DNA of 53,395 nucleotides from Methylomicrobium sp. (GTDB lineage Bacteria > Pseudomonadota > Gammaproteobacteria > Methylococcales > Methylomonadaceae). The number at the start of each line of letters is the position of its first letter. Position 1 is the first letter of the stretch. Positions 1 to 7,457 of this stretch are shown here, piece by piece. Below the pieces are notes generated by a model. The model did not search any database. It saw only the letters and a list, made by a program, of their open reading frames with translations, and was not told the origin of the DNA. Both the position numbers and the translations under genes were made by a program. The stretch spans positions 1 through 53,395 of the forward strand of contig JAGXSU010000027.1 of assembly GCA_018333785.1 (NCBI GenBank), read 5' to 3'.

Positions 1-69
1 CGCCATCCATGGCTTCTGGTTTCCGGCAATCCCTGCCGGAATGACGGTAACTATTAATGCAAACAAAGC
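1..69 (+). mobile_element. MITE-like repeat, copy A (right part only)
   Basis: The window opens inside a repeat whose first 19 bases match positions 3156-3174 of copy C. Both then contain a CCGGCAATCCCTGCCGG palindrome and end in a related sequence (ACTATTAATGCAAACAAAGC here, ACTATTAACGCGAACATAGC in copy C). The left part lies outside the window. No coding capacity is seen. This copy is more decayed at its right terminus than copies B and C. Confidence 0.7.
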
Positions 70-95
70 TCTCCAACAAGCATGGACAACCGTAT

Positions 96-114
96 AAAAA
101 CTGGGAAACTTCAG
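96..114 (+). repeat. 19-bp repeat accompanying the MITE-like element
   Basis: The sequence AAAAACTGGGAAACTTCAG is found again, exactly and inverted, at 2987-3005 just outside copy C of the MITE-like repeat. A decayed version (GGGGAACTTCA) follows copy B at about 1694-1704. The element may therefore be longer than its obvious inverted termini, or it carries a companion module. The rest of 115-266 shows nothing recognisable. Confidence 0.6.
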
Positions 115-266
115 TTTTATATATTGGGGTAATCCTTGGATCCACAGCCAATTTCTGATTTATCGTATCAGCTTAAAGACTGTTAACTCACAAACTGGGT
201 TGATAACGTGCATAGTCAGCCTTGGTTATGACTGTTTTGGTTTTGTAATGACCCAACATCCCGGAT

Positions 267-434
267 TTATGAATCATACAAACGGTCGATCAGGTTTTTA
301 AACCAGCGCGGACGAATCATGATTACAATCAAAAAAAACACTTCCACTATAGGCAGCGGTATTAAGTGCAACACGGTCAAAGCAAGCATAACCAGAATTC
401 CGATGAGTAACCTTGGAAAAAAAGAAGTTTTCAT
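267..434 (-). CDS. small membrane protein, 55 aa
   Basis: Short reading frame below usual length cut-offs. The predicted product starts MKTSFFPRLLIGILVMLALT and ends in a basic, aromatic tail (RPRWFKNLIDRLYDS). A long hydrophobic stretch covers about residues 9-40, with one break at LIPLP, so it would fit one long or two short membrane segments with a positively charged end. A second ATG lies immediately upstream (437). No strong Shine-Dalgarno sequence is seen. No family is recognised. The composition (hydrophobic core, Arg/Lys-Trp tail) looks like a real small membrane protein rather than random sequence, but there is no other support. Confidence 0.5.
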   Translation of the reverse strand: MKTSFFPRLLIGILVMLALTVLHLIPLPIVEVFFLIVIMIRPRWFKNLIDRLYDS

Positions 435-488
435 CATTCTTTACCGTTTTAGTGAGGATAGCAGAGGTAGATTAGATAAGCTTATTTT

Positions 489-548
489 GTAGGAGCGGGC
501 CATGCCGGGATTCAACCACCTCAGGTCGCGGGCATGGCCCGCTCCTAC
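489..548. repeat. REP-like palindrome, copy 1
   Basis: A perfect 18-bp inverted repeat, GTAGGAGCGGGCCATGCC at 489-506 and its complement at 531-548, encloses a 24-base loop. The core resembles the Pseudomonas REP sequence (TAGGAGCGGGCTTGCCCGCGA). Related copies lie at 4796-4850 and 19683-19737. It sits just downstream of the SHOCT gene and could act as a transcript-end stabiliser. No RAYT transposase gene is in the window. Confidence 0.75.
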
Positions 549-569
549 ACGACTATCAATACCTATTTT

Positions 570-1412
570 TTATAAGCGGGCCAATAACTCGGCTTTTTTG
601 GCATTGTATTCATTTTCTGTCACTATGCCTTTACTCTTCAGATCGGCCAGTTTTTCCAGTGTTGCAAAAATATCCCCTTCCAGGTTTACCGGTTGCGTAT
701 TAACCGCTTCATTAGCATAAACCGGCGCAGATTGAGGCTGCACAGGGTTATTGTCGATAGAAATCACCGGCAAATTGTTCACATCAACCAAACCATATTG
801 ACTGGTAAATGTAATTGAACCGCCTACCGACTGTTGCTGTGAAAAGCCACCGATCTGATGATCCAGCGTGTCGTAAAGTGTCACATGTCCGTTGGCTTCA
901 ATTGCCAACCGGTGAATAGTCGCAAAATACGCATAGCGCACATTGTTCTGCGATCCGGTGCTATTGGGAAATTGAAGACCGGCCGGCCACCAGTTACCGG
1001 AACTGCCGGGTGGAGGCGGAACGAACAAACTGACTGATCCGGCACTTCCCGTGCTATTTTGATGCGTCTGAACGCCGCCGGAGTAGTTATTTTGCTGCTG
1101 ATTACCTTGGGTTTGTGACTGAAAACTGCCGGTTTGCAGCAAGTTCGGCTGGCTGGCGACCAGATCGGCCAATTCCTGACACAACGAACCGACTGAGTTT
1201 TTTAGGTTATTGTTGAACATGTCACCCAACATGATCATTCCACCGCGCATCCATTGCCCTGATCCGCCGAATTCCGGATGGCTGAACTGCGCCATTGAAC
1301 CGTTACCGTTGATGACCGATTGCAACAAACTGAACACGGCATCGAAGCTGAAGTTATAGCGTTGAGCAAGATTATTGATTATTTGCCAGCCTTCTGGCGT
1401 GAGTTGTGACAT
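570..1412 (-). CDS. SHOCT domain-containing protein
   Basis: Protein of 280 aa. The N-terminal ~100 residues are mostly helical and soluble. Residues ~100-140 are Gln/Asn/Gly-rich and low in complexity. A beta-rich middle follows. The C-terminal ~32 residues (LEKLADLKSKGIVTENEYNA then KKAELLARL) match the SHOCT motif (short C-terminal domain), a helical hairpin thought to mediate oligomerisation. No signal peptide or membrane segment is seen. The ATG at 1412 is preferred over an in-frame TTG 27 bases upstream. Function is unknown. The gene stands alone between a REP-like palindrome and a MITE-like element. The 5' flank (1413-1601) holds no convincing gene. Confidence 0.75.
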   Translation of the reverse strand: MSQLTPEGWQIINNLAQRYNFSFDAVFSLLQSVINGNGSMAQFSHPEFGGSGQWMRGGMIMLGDMFNNNLKNSVGSLCQELADLVASQPNLLQTGSFQSQTQGNQQQNNYSGGVQTHQNSTGSAGSVSLFVPPPPGSSGNWWPAGLQFPNSTGSQNNVRYAYFATIHRLAIEANGHVTLYDTLDHQIGGFSQQQSVGGSITFTSQYGLVDVNNLPVISIDNNPVQPQSAPVYANEAVNTQPVNLEGDIFATLEKLADLKSKGIVTENEYNAKKAELLARL

Positions 1413-1601
1413 TAAGCGATTCCACTGAGGTATAAACAAAAGCCCAGTAGTCTTTACTGTCTAACGTTAAAGCTACTTGGGCTAAATAGTTACACAGTTT
1501 AATCGATTTGCCCAGTTGAGCGCATACTAAATTTGAAAAATCGTCAAACAAATCAAGGCAATTGAGTATTGCCATTGCTCAGGGCAGATGGTTTGGTTAC
1601 G

Positions 1602-1685
1602 CGTTATGTTCGCATTAGTGGTTGAAAGTAAATCAACACCGTCATTCCGGCAGGGGCGACGCCTACTATTAACGCGAACATAGCC
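1602..1685 (+). mobile_element. MITE-like repeat, copy B (internally deleted)
   Basis: An 84-bp element with terminal inverted repeats: GTTATGTTCGCATTA at the left, and TAACGCGAACATAGCC at the right, whose complement is GGCTATGTTCGCGTTA. It matches copy C (3043-3225) at both ends but lacks about 100 internal bases. The junction lies in the CCGGCA/TGCCGG palindrome, as expected for a deletion between short repeats. It is non-coding and lies between the rubredoxin reductase and SHOCT genes. Confidence 0.75.
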
Positions 1686-1744
1686 ATAAAAAAGGGGAAC
1701 TTCATTTTTTTTATTGCAATGCTGAAAAGTCCTTTCGGTTGCCA

Positions 1745-2758
1745 TTAAAACGCAGGCGGGTGAAGCGCCTCAAAACCATGCACTTTTGCTTTGGGTGTAA
1801 AAACGGGCACAGCCCAGGGCTCCTGAACTTGCCCGTTCAGAAAACCGGCCAGCCATAAAGCCTGGGATCGAATCGGTAAAATAAACGCATACAGTTTGCC
1901 ATCAGGTAATTCGGCAACATCGCCCAGCCCATAAATAGCATCATCACTGCTTTGCAGGTATTCATTGACCTTAATGCCCCGGCCAATATTCAAGCCGGCC
2001 ATTTCAGCTAACTGGGTACGTGGTTTAAATCCGCAGGACACAATCAACCCGTCAAACTTAAAGCCACTATCGGTGTTGACGCAAACCTGATTGTCCTGTT
2101 TGCCAAGACTTTTTATTGCCTGATTAAAACGAACTTCGATACCCACAGTTTGAAGTACATCCAGCAATCTTGCCGAATCCTCAACATCCAGCTGACGTTC
2201 CATTAACCTGTCCATCGCATGAAACAGAGTGACTTTATCGCCGGCCACGGCCAAATCGGAAGCCACTTCGCAACCGATCAAACCGCCGCCGATAATCGCC
2301 CAGTGGGGCTTTCCGGTTTGTTGCTGCACGTTTTGCCGGAAGCTGCGCAGTTGTTTTAAATCAGTCAGGCTGTTCAAGCTAAAAAACAGGTCTTTATACG
2401 GTAAAAACGGCGGAGGAATAAACGCAGCCGAGCCGGTTGCAATGATCAGTTTATCGTAAGCCAGTATCTGGTTTTGTCCCTGTCGACTAAAGGACACGGT
2501 TTTATTGGTGGCATTTATGTCATAAACATCAGCATCGCTTAGCACAGCAATACCGCTTTCACGTATTTTTTCGAAGCTTTTCAGAACAATCGTCTGTTCA
2601 ATATCGGCTTTGGTGAATCCGCGGGAGAGCATGGGTCTGGAGTAATAGCCGTCATTTTCACGGGTGATCAGCGTAATGGCTTCGTCAGCGTTTAACGAGC
2701 GGTATTTTTCTGCAAAATTAACGCCCGCTATACCCGAGCCAATAATTAAAACGGCCAT
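1745..2758 (-). CDS. rubB: rubredoxin-NAD(+) reductase (FAD/NAD oxidoreductase)
   Basis: FAD-dependent pyridine nucleotide-disulphide oxidoreductase family, predicted to pass electrons from NADH to rubredoxin. The N-terminal dinucleotide fold is GSGIAGVNFAEKYR (about residues 7-20). A second GxGxxG (AIIGGGLIGCEVASDLA) near residue 155 binds NAD(P)H. An IYGLGDVAELPDG motif near residue 285 closes the FAD site. No redox-active CxxC is present, as expected for this class. At 337 aa it is shorter than the Pseudomonas-type reductase (about 385 aa), ending soon after the FAD motif. A good Shine-Dalgarno (AGGAGAG) precedes the ATG. It lies 18 bases downstream of the rubredoxin gene and is surely co-transcribed with it. 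Confidence 0.88.
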   Translation of the reverse strand: MAVLIIGSGIAGVNFAEKYRSLNADEAITLITRENDGYYSRPMLSRGFTKADIEQTIVLKSFEKIRESGIAVLSDADVYDINATNKTVSFSRQGQNQILAYDKLIIATGSAAFIPPPFLPYKDLFFSLNSLTDLKQLRSFRQNVQQQTGKPHWAIIGGGLIGCEVASDLAVAGDKVTLFHAMDRLMERQLDVEDSARLLDVLQTVGIEVRFNQAIKSLGKQDNQVCVNTDSGFKFDGLIVSCGFKPRTQLAEMAGLNIGRGIKVNEYLQSSDDAIYGLGDVAELPDGKLYAFILPIRSQALWLAGFLNGQVQEPWAVPVFTPKAKVHGFEALHPPAF

Positions 2759-2776
2759 GATGCTCTCCTGTGAACG

Positions 2777-2947
2777 TTAACCCAACTGAAAAAAATCAAC
2801 TTTTGAAGCACCACAGACAGGACAACACCAATCTTCCGGCACATCTTTCCATAAAGTGCCTGGAGCAATGCCGGAATCAGGATCACCCTCAGCTTCGTCA
2901 TAGATATGTTCGCAAATTCCACATTCGTATTTTTTATAGTCGGTCAT
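2777..2947 (-). CDS. rubA: rubredoxin
   Basis: A 56-aa protein too short for most ORF filters. It carries the full rubredoxin signature: C9-x2-C12 ([17 protein letters not shown]) and C42-x2-C45 ([11 protein letters not shown]), the four cysteines that bind one iron, with an aromatic residue before the first knuckle and LWKDVPEDW before the second. A GAGG Shine-Dalgarno lies upstream of the ATG. It is the first gene of a two-gene operon with its reductase. In other bacteria the pair feeds electrons to alkane hydroxylases, desaturases or oxygen and peroxide detoxification. The partner in this organism cannot be read from the window. Confidence 0.95.
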   Translation of the reverse strand: MTDYKKYECGICEHIYDEAEGDPDSGIAPGTLWKDVPEDWCCPVCGASKVDFFQLG

Positions 2948-3042
2948 GGCCTTACCTCTTGTTTCAAATTGAGTTTAAATTAACAGCTGAAGTTTCCCAG
3001 TTTTTTTTTAACGTTCTTCAGGTTTGCAGGAGTATTAATTAA

Positions 3043-3225
3043 GGTTATGTTCGAATGAGTAGTTGAAAGTAAATCAACACCGTCATTCCGGCATGGATTG
3101 CCGGAGCCGTTAGACCGCGTAAGCGAATCCAGGTCACAAGGATGTGAAAGCCCAACGCCATCCATGGCTTCTGGACCCCGGCAATCCCTGCCGGGGCGAC
3201 GCCTACTATTAACGCGAACATAGCC
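3043..3225 (+). mobile_element. MITE-like repeat, copy C (longest copy)
   Basis: A 183-bp non-coding element bounded by GGTTATGTTCG at the left and CGAACATAGCC at the right (inverted repeats). Inside are nested palindromes (CCGGCATGGATTGCCGG and CCCCGGCAATCCCTGCCGGGG) of the CGTCATTCCGGC type common in gammaproteobacterial intergenic DNA. The 19-bp motif also found at 96-114 lies outside its left end in inverted orientation (2987-3005). It fills much of the 550-bp gap between the rubredoxin and HPP genes. Confidence 0.75.
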
Positions 3226-3378
3226 TTATTTAATGGGGTTTCAGCCTTTTACGATGACCCTTTGAATAATCCTACGACCCAACCATAATGACAGCCTGTT
3301 TTTAAACTGATTGGCAAATTTCAGATTAACAGATCGTAACTATTCAGTGAAAACGCTGAAGGATACTTGTGGGGCTTA

Positions 3379-3476
3379 CGTAGGTTGGGTTAGCTCGATA
3401 GAGCGTAACCCAACAATCGAAGCCATCAGCACCAGATAAACCGTTGGGTTACGGCTATCGCCTAACCCAACCTACG
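3379..3476. repeat. nested palindrome able to form a cruciform or long hairpin
   Basis: The outer arms are CGTAGGTTGGGTTAGC (3379-3394) and its near-complement CCTAACCCAACCTACG (3461-3476). The inner arms are CGTAACCCAAC (3404-3414) and GTTGGGTTACG (3443-3453). All four arms carry the same TTGGGTTA core. This looks like a dispersed intergenic palindrome rather than a simple terminator, although it lies 24 bases past the stop codon of the HPP gene and could end its transcript. Confidence 0.65.
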
Positions 3477-3500
3477 CTGAATAGATACAACAGGTCTTTA

Positions 3501-4691
3501 TCAAATTCGAGCATTATTGTGACGCTCATTATAAAGCGCTGCAATCAAATTAGCCTGATACACCATGCCCACCAGCCTTTTTTCGTTATTGACAATGGGT
3601 ATCTGCCGATAGCCCTGATTGGCCATCAACGGCACCAGTTCGGCAATATGCGTGCTTTCAGGAAGAACGCTGACAGTGCTGGTCATAATATGACCGACCG
3701 ATTCCGGCTTGCTGGTCGATACATCCGGGGTGCGGCGGATGAATGTTAGAAATTTTTCATGAAATGTTTCATTAACAGCCACGTTGATGAATTTAAAAAA
3801 ATCATTCCGGGTGATGATGCCGATTACACGCTTGGCTCTGTCGATAACCGGTATGGCTTTGAGTTGTTGACCCTGCATAATTTGCCAGGCGTCTTCCACT
3901 TCTGTTCCGTATTCAACCGAGACGATGTTTCTAACCATAATATCCTTGCAGGTTATGTTGCCTTGGTAGCGTTTAAAGCGTTGCATCTGAACGTCTGTGA
4001 ACAATTTGCTTAAGTCGGTCGCTGTGACGTCCATAAACGCATTCATATTCTCTAGCGCTTGCTCCATATCTTGCTCTGAAAATCCGGTGCGCTGCTGCTC
4101 AACAACCGGATTCAAACGAATCTTCTTACTGGCCAGGTGTTGAGAATGAACAGGATAATTATGCCCCAACAACCAACGGTTAAAAGCAATCGCCAATATC
4201 AGCATAATGACAACGTTTAAACCAACCGGCATCAGCACAAAACCATACCCAAGAGAAGTGATGGGATCGCCTGCCATCACGGGCGTCAACGCTGTTGCCG
4301 CACCCGGCGGATGCAAACACCTGAGTAATAACATGACCAGCACACTGCCGGCCACTGCACACGCCGATGCTAAAACCGTATCGGGAATAATTTGGGCGCT
4401 AAACATACCGGCAAGAGCAGATACCAGCTGCCCTCCCACCAAAGGCCAAGGCTGGGCAAGCGGACTGTTGGGAATAATAAATAAAATGACCGCAGACGCG
4501 CCCATGGAAGCAACAATAATGGGAGAAACCGAACTCGAACTGAAAAATCGGGTTACCCAGGCGACCAGCAAAATGGTGCCGAAACAGGCAATAATGGAAA
4601 GCAGCTTCCCTTTGATGCTTAAGTTGACAGGGTCAATTGTTACAAAATGAAACCATTGTTTAACGTTTATCATCATGTCGGCGCGGCTCAT
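3501..4691 (-). CDS. HPP-family membrane protein with two CBS domains
   Basis: Protein of 396 aa. The N-terminal ~175 residues carry several membrane segments and the family signature HPPGAATAL (about residue 127). After a soluble linker come two CBS motifs, at about residues 245-300 (CKDIMVRNIVSVEYGTEVED) and 320-385 (VGHIMTSTVSVLPESTHIAE). A CBS pair usually binds adenosine nucleotides. HPP proteins are implicated in transport (nitrite in plant plastids and cyanobacteria), so ligand-gated transport is plausible, but the substrate is not evident here. No operon partner. An alternative start is the MM pair five codons in. The Shine-Dalgarno is weak. Confidence 0.85.
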   Translation of the reverse strand: MSRADMMINVKQWFHFVTIDPVNLSIKGKLLSIIACFGTILLVAWVTRFFSSSSVSPIIVASMGASAVILFIIPNSPLAQPWPLVGGQLVSALAGMFSAQIIPDTVLASACAVAGSVLVMLLLRCLHPPGAATALTPVMAGDPITSLGYGFVLMPVGLNVVIMLILAIAFNRWLLGHNYPVHSQHLASKKIRLNPVVEQQRTGFSEQDMEQALENMNAFMDVTATDLSKLFTDVQMQRFKRYQGNITCKDIMVRNIVSVEYGTEVEDAWQIMQGQQLKAIPVIDRAKRVIGIITRNDFFKFINVAVNETFHEKFLTFIRRTPDVSTSKPESVGHIMTSTVSVLPESTHIAELVPLMANQGYRQIPIVNNEKRLVGMVYQANLIAALYNERHNNARI

Positions 4692-4795
4692 CTCGTTGAG
4701 ATAAAAAGTCGTCGAAGTATATATCAGATGGAAATACCCTGTATTCTCCTTGTGGGAAAGGCTAGGGTAAAAACTGTTAATCGATGGTCAGCCGT

Positions 4796-4850
4796 GTAGG
4801 AGCGGCACTTGCCCGCGACCGAATTTGGTTCAATCGCGGGCAAGTGCCGG
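4796..4850. repeat. REP-like palindrome, copy 2
   Basis: The head is GTAGGAGC followed by a perfect 15-bp inverted repeat, GGCACTTGCCCGCGA (4804-4818) and TCGCGGGCAAGTGCC (4834-4848). The head and the CCCGCGA core are very close to Pseudomonas-type REP elements. It lies between the HPP gene and the DUF799 lipoprotein gene and may separate their transcripts. Confidence 0.75.
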
Positions 4851-4915
4851 ATGCAGAGAGATGATTGATTTATCACTACCCGTTTTACCTTTGGTAAATC
4901 ATTTTGGCGAAATTC

Positions 4916-5578
4916 TCAGCGATTGATGCAATGTTCGCTTTCTTTGGAAACAAGATAAGGTCCAGCCAGAAAACCCTCGTTGGGATTATTGATCATGTCT
5001 TGGTTTGCAACTCTGGAAAGATCATGCGTGAAGTCAGTCATCGAATCTACAATCTGAACCACAACAGCATTAATGAGCATCACCAATGGATGACCGCCTC
5101 CGGATCCCTGGCTTATCGATTGGGTCCCGTGCCAGATTACTTCCCCGGATGCCGTATCGACAAGCCGTGCGCTGGTTTTAATAGTCGTAATAGATTGCAA
5201 AACGATATACTTTTGACCCCATTCTTCAATGGTCACATAGAGAACCGCGTCGGCACCGATAATATCTTTAATTTTTTCCAGCGAAACGGCATGCATTTCT
5301 TCCGATGAAGGCAGACCGTTCTCCTTCATATAGGCATCTATCACGGCAACCGGAAATACATAATAACCACATTCAGCCAATGGATTGCTGATCGTCGATA
5401 AATAGCTGTAGGGCGCATTGACATCGGTTGTTAGATTCAAAGGCGGTAACACCAGGATGGATCGGGGACGGTGGTTATAAAAAGCAGAATAATCGAAGGG
5501 CAATTTCGAAGGACAAGCGGTTAAAAAAGCAAGTAGCAAAACCGGTAGCAATCTGTAAATAAAGGATGCGAGGTTCAT
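4916..5578 (-). CDS. DUF799 / GNA1162-like lipoprotein
   Basis: A 220-aa predicted lipoprotein: hydrophobic signal with lipobox LTAC (Cys about residue 22), then a soluble domain with the family pattern RPRSILVLPPLNLTTDVNAP and YVTIEEWGQKY. It resembles the DUF799 family that includes the neisserial lipoprotein GNA1162, of unknown biochemical function. The start overlaps the stop of the preceding DUF4810 gene by four bases (ATGA), so the two are translationally coupled. It is the last gene of a CsgG-DUF4810-DUF799 operon. The trio looks like an outer-membrane export or anchoring module analogous to CsgG-based secretion; this is inference from family content. Confidence 0.82.
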   Translation of the reverse strand: MNLASFIYRLLPVLLLAFLTACPSKLPFDYSAFYNHRPRSILVLPPLNLTTDVNAPYSYLSTISNPLAECGYYVFPVAVIDAYMKENGLPSSEEMHAVSLEKIKDIIGADAVLYVTIEEWGQKYIVLQSITTIKTSARLVDTASGEVIWHGTQSISQGSGGGHPLVMLINAVVVQIVDSMTDFTHDLSRVANQDMINNPNEGFLAGPYLVSKESEHCINR

Positions 5579-5925
5579 TGTTTGACTCTGCTCATCAAGT
5601 TATCAATAAAAACCGCTGATTCGGGGAACAGTTGTTTTTCTACTGCAAATTCAAGAAAAGCTGATTGAGTATCTCCCTGCAAATAATACATATAGCCGAG
5701 ATGCGCATGAACGCCAGGGGGTACCCGCTTGCCTGAATTACTGGCGATACCCATGTCTTCTCTTAATTGTGCAACTTGAGTCGCCGGGTCCGCCGAACCC
5801 GGTTCACTGTACATTTCATAAATGATGTCTTCATAGTCTCCCCAATGATACAGGGGCGGGGTTCCACACCCGGAGACCATCAAACAAGATAATGCCACTA
5901 TCCTTTTGATTAAAGCACTGGTCAT
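5575..5925 (-). CDS. DUF4810-type lipoprotein
   Basis: 116 aa from the ATG at 5925, preceded by a good AGGA Shine-Dalgarno and overlapping the stop of the CsgG-like gene (TAATG). The signal peptide ends in a lipobox MVSGC. A short helical domain follows with the tetratricopeptide-like segment HAHLGYMYYLQGDTQSAFLE and the YHWGDYEDIIYEMY motif typical of DUF4810. It is the middle gene of the three-gene lipoprotein operon. Probably a periplasmic or outer-membrane accessory of the CsgG-like protein; no enzymatic motif is visible. Confidence 0.8.
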   Translation of the reverse strand: MTSALIKRIVALSCLMVSGCGTPPLYHWGDYEDIIYEMYSEPGSADPATQVAQLREDMGIASNSGKRVPPGVHAHLGYMYYLQGDTQSAFLEFAVEKQLFPESAVFIDNLMSRVKQ

Positions 5926-6632
5926 TAATTTCCTGGCATTGGATTCCATTCGCCACGCTCCAAACCATTAACTAAATTGTTGACAGCCTCCATAATCGCC
6001 AGATTAAGGACTTTGCCATTCAGTGTCGAATCATAACCGGCGCTTGATCCGAAGCCGATAACTTCGCGGTTACTGAGTTCATATTCACCGGCGCCCTGAA
6101 CTGAATAGATGATTCGTGAAGTTTTGACATCGACCACGTTTAACGCAACTTTTGCATAAGCCACCTGATTCTTTCCATAACCCAGAATTCCGAAAAGCTG
6201 GGTATCGCCTGTTGTGCGCCGCCCGAACTCGGTAACATTGCCGGTCAAAACGACTTGTGCGCCTTGAAGTTGCTGCTGAGCACCGCGAATTTTAGCCTCC
6301 TGGGCAATTTCCTCCATATTTTCCCTATCGACCACATCGAATCGGCCTGATTGCTGCAAATGCGTTTTCAATATGGTCTTGGCTTGACTGCCTAGCTGAT
6401 CAATACCGTCTGAGAAGATACCTCGCATATAGGCCGATCGATTATCAAACTTTCCGACAACCAGAGAATGTTTTATTCCTTGATAAACAGTCGTTGAAGA
6501 AGGAACGGATTCTGGTACTAAAGCGCGATGAGATTCGGTTGCGCAACCGCTTATAACAAGGCCACATGCAATAGAAACTATGCACCAAAAGCTGTGAACA
6601 TAATTTTTGCGGATATTGAATAATTCTGGCAT
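5925..6632 (-). CDS. CsgG-like outer-membrane lipoprotein
   Basis: A 235-aa lipoprotein (lipobox VISGC, Cys about residue 29) with the CsgG/HfaB-type fold: VVGKFDNRSAYMRG, then QAKTILKTHLQQSGRFDVVD, REN and GAQVVLTGNVTEFG. CsgG forms the outer-membrane pore for curli subunits. Members outside curli operons are of unknown function. It is the first gene of a tightly coupled operon with DUF4810 and DUF799 lipoproteins, a combination also known in Neisseria. No curli subunit genes (csgA, csgB, csgE, csgF) are nearby, so a curli role is not supported. Confidence 0.85.
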   Translation of the reverse strand: MPELFNIRKNYVHSFWCIVSIACGLVISGCATESHRALVPESVPSSTTVYQGIKHSLVVGKFDNRSAYMRGIFSDGIDQLGSQAKTILKTHLQQSGRFDVVDRENMEEIAQEAKIRGAQQQLQGAQVVLTGNVTEFGRRTTGDTQLFGILGYGKNQVAYAKVALNVVDVKTSRIIYSVQGAGEYELSNREVIGFGSSAGYDSTLNGKVLNLAIMEAVNNLVNGLERGEWNPMPGN

Positions 6633-6904
6633 TGGGCTTCCCCTGGTTGACTTAAACGGGATAGGACTAGATCATTTGAAGCTATTAGCTGGATTTACAT
6701 TTTAAAGCACAGTAAGGCGAATCATAAGAGCCCCGGTTTGTTGAATCGATCCTTAATAGCTTCAAGTTCTGCCGGTTAACAGGCGTGATCATTTTTTAGC
6801 AGCGGCAATTATACTACCGAGCTAACTCAGTTGACATCAATCTATCTCTTGCCGATCTCTCTTTAGAAAACCCACCTGTAGACTACCGAACAATTATGGA
6901 CAAC
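6633..6904. other. intergenic, no gene seen
   Basis: Non-coding stretch upstream of the CsgG operon, presumed to hold its promoter. An AT-rich segment is present, but no promoter, operator or hairpin stands out. The following terminator (6905-6937) belongs to the secG/tRNA transcript. Confidence 0.5.
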
Positions 6905-6937
6905 AAAAAACCCGCTAAGCCTTTCAACTTGCGGGTT
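6905..6937 (-). terminator. Rho-independent terminator after tRNA-Leu
   Basis: Stem AAACCCGC / GCGGGTTT around an AGTTGAAAGGCTTA-type loop, read on the minus strand and followed by a T-rich tail (TTTTTTGTTG). It lies about 35 bases past the 3' end of the tRNA gene and probably ends the tpiA-secG-tRNA transcript. The A-rich other side could also stop transcription from the opposite direction. Confidence 0.85.
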
Positions 6938-6971
6938 TCTGTTCTTCTTTGGGCTTCAAAAAACCCTTATT

Positions 6972-7056
6972 TGGTGCCGATGGCCGGACTTGAACCGGCA
7001 CGACTTGCGTCACCACCCCCTCAAGATGGCGTGTCTACCAATTTCACCACATCGGC
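6972..7056 (-). tRNA. tRNA-Leu (anticodon GAG)
   Basis: An 85-nt class II tRNA with encoded CCA. The acceptor stem GCCGATG pairs with CATCGGC. The anticodon stem CCATC/GGTGG encloses the loop TTGAGGG, giving GAG. The T arm is GCCGG-TTCAAGT-CCGGC, and there is a long variable arm. It decodes CUC/CUU leucine codons. It lies 27 bases downstream of secG, the usual gammaproteobacterial arrangement, and is probably co-transcribed with it. Confidence 0.97.
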
Positions 7057-7083
7057 TTGAATTCAGTTTATCGGGTTACCCGC

Positions 7084-7452
7084 TTATTGGGCTGCCGGTA
7101 CATCTAACTGATTTTGTTCAGCCGGAGCAGGAACTGGCGAATCAGTCGCTGATTTAGGCGCTAGATTAGGTACTTCGGATAATTCAGCTTCGGGCATATC
7201 CAGCAGATCTTTTACTTCGGTTGTCTTGCCGCTTAAAACTGCAAGGCCCAAACTGGTTATAAAAAATAATGATGCCAATATAGCTGTCGTTCTTGATAAG
7301 AAAGAAGCAGCTCCCTGAGCTCCGAAAATAGTTCCTGATGCGCCGCTACCAAAAGCAGCACCTGCATCCGCACCTTTTCCTCGTTGCATTAAAACCAAGC
7401 CTATAACACCCAGACCCAGCAAAACATGAATAACGATAATAGCTTGATACAT
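7084..7452 (-). CDS. secG: protein translocase subunit SecG
   Basis: 122 aa with the SecG pattern: membrane segment 1 (residues ~3-22, ending in LMQRGKGADAGAAFGSGASG), cytoplasmic loop with the conserved GAxxFLSRTTAILA, and membrane segment 2 (about 52-74). An acidic, Pro/Ala-rich tail of about 45 residues extends beyond the core. SecG assists SecYE/SecA in protein export. Its ATG is five bases past the tpiA stop, followed downstream by tRNA-Leu, the conserved tpiA-secG-tRNA order. Confidence 0.95.
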   Translation of the reverse strand: MYQAIIVIHVLLGLGVIGLVLMQRGKGADAGAAFGSGASGTIFGAQGAASFLSRTTAILASLFFITSLGLAVLSGKTTEVKDLLDMPEAELSEVPNLAPKSATDSPVPAPAEQNQLDVPAAQ

Positions 7453-7457
7453 AACGA

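Noticed and set aside
1372-1575. 67-aa minus-strand frame overlapping the start of the SHOCT gene
   Set aside because: It overlaps the better-supported gene, has no recognisable family and no good ribosome-binding site; at most a decayed remnant.
1745-2758. Rubredoxin reductase truncated by the adjacent MITE-like element
   Set aside because: The protein is shorter than Pseudomonas homologues, but the frame after the stop does not resume a recognisable C-terminus and the element lies 60 bases away, so natural length is as likely.
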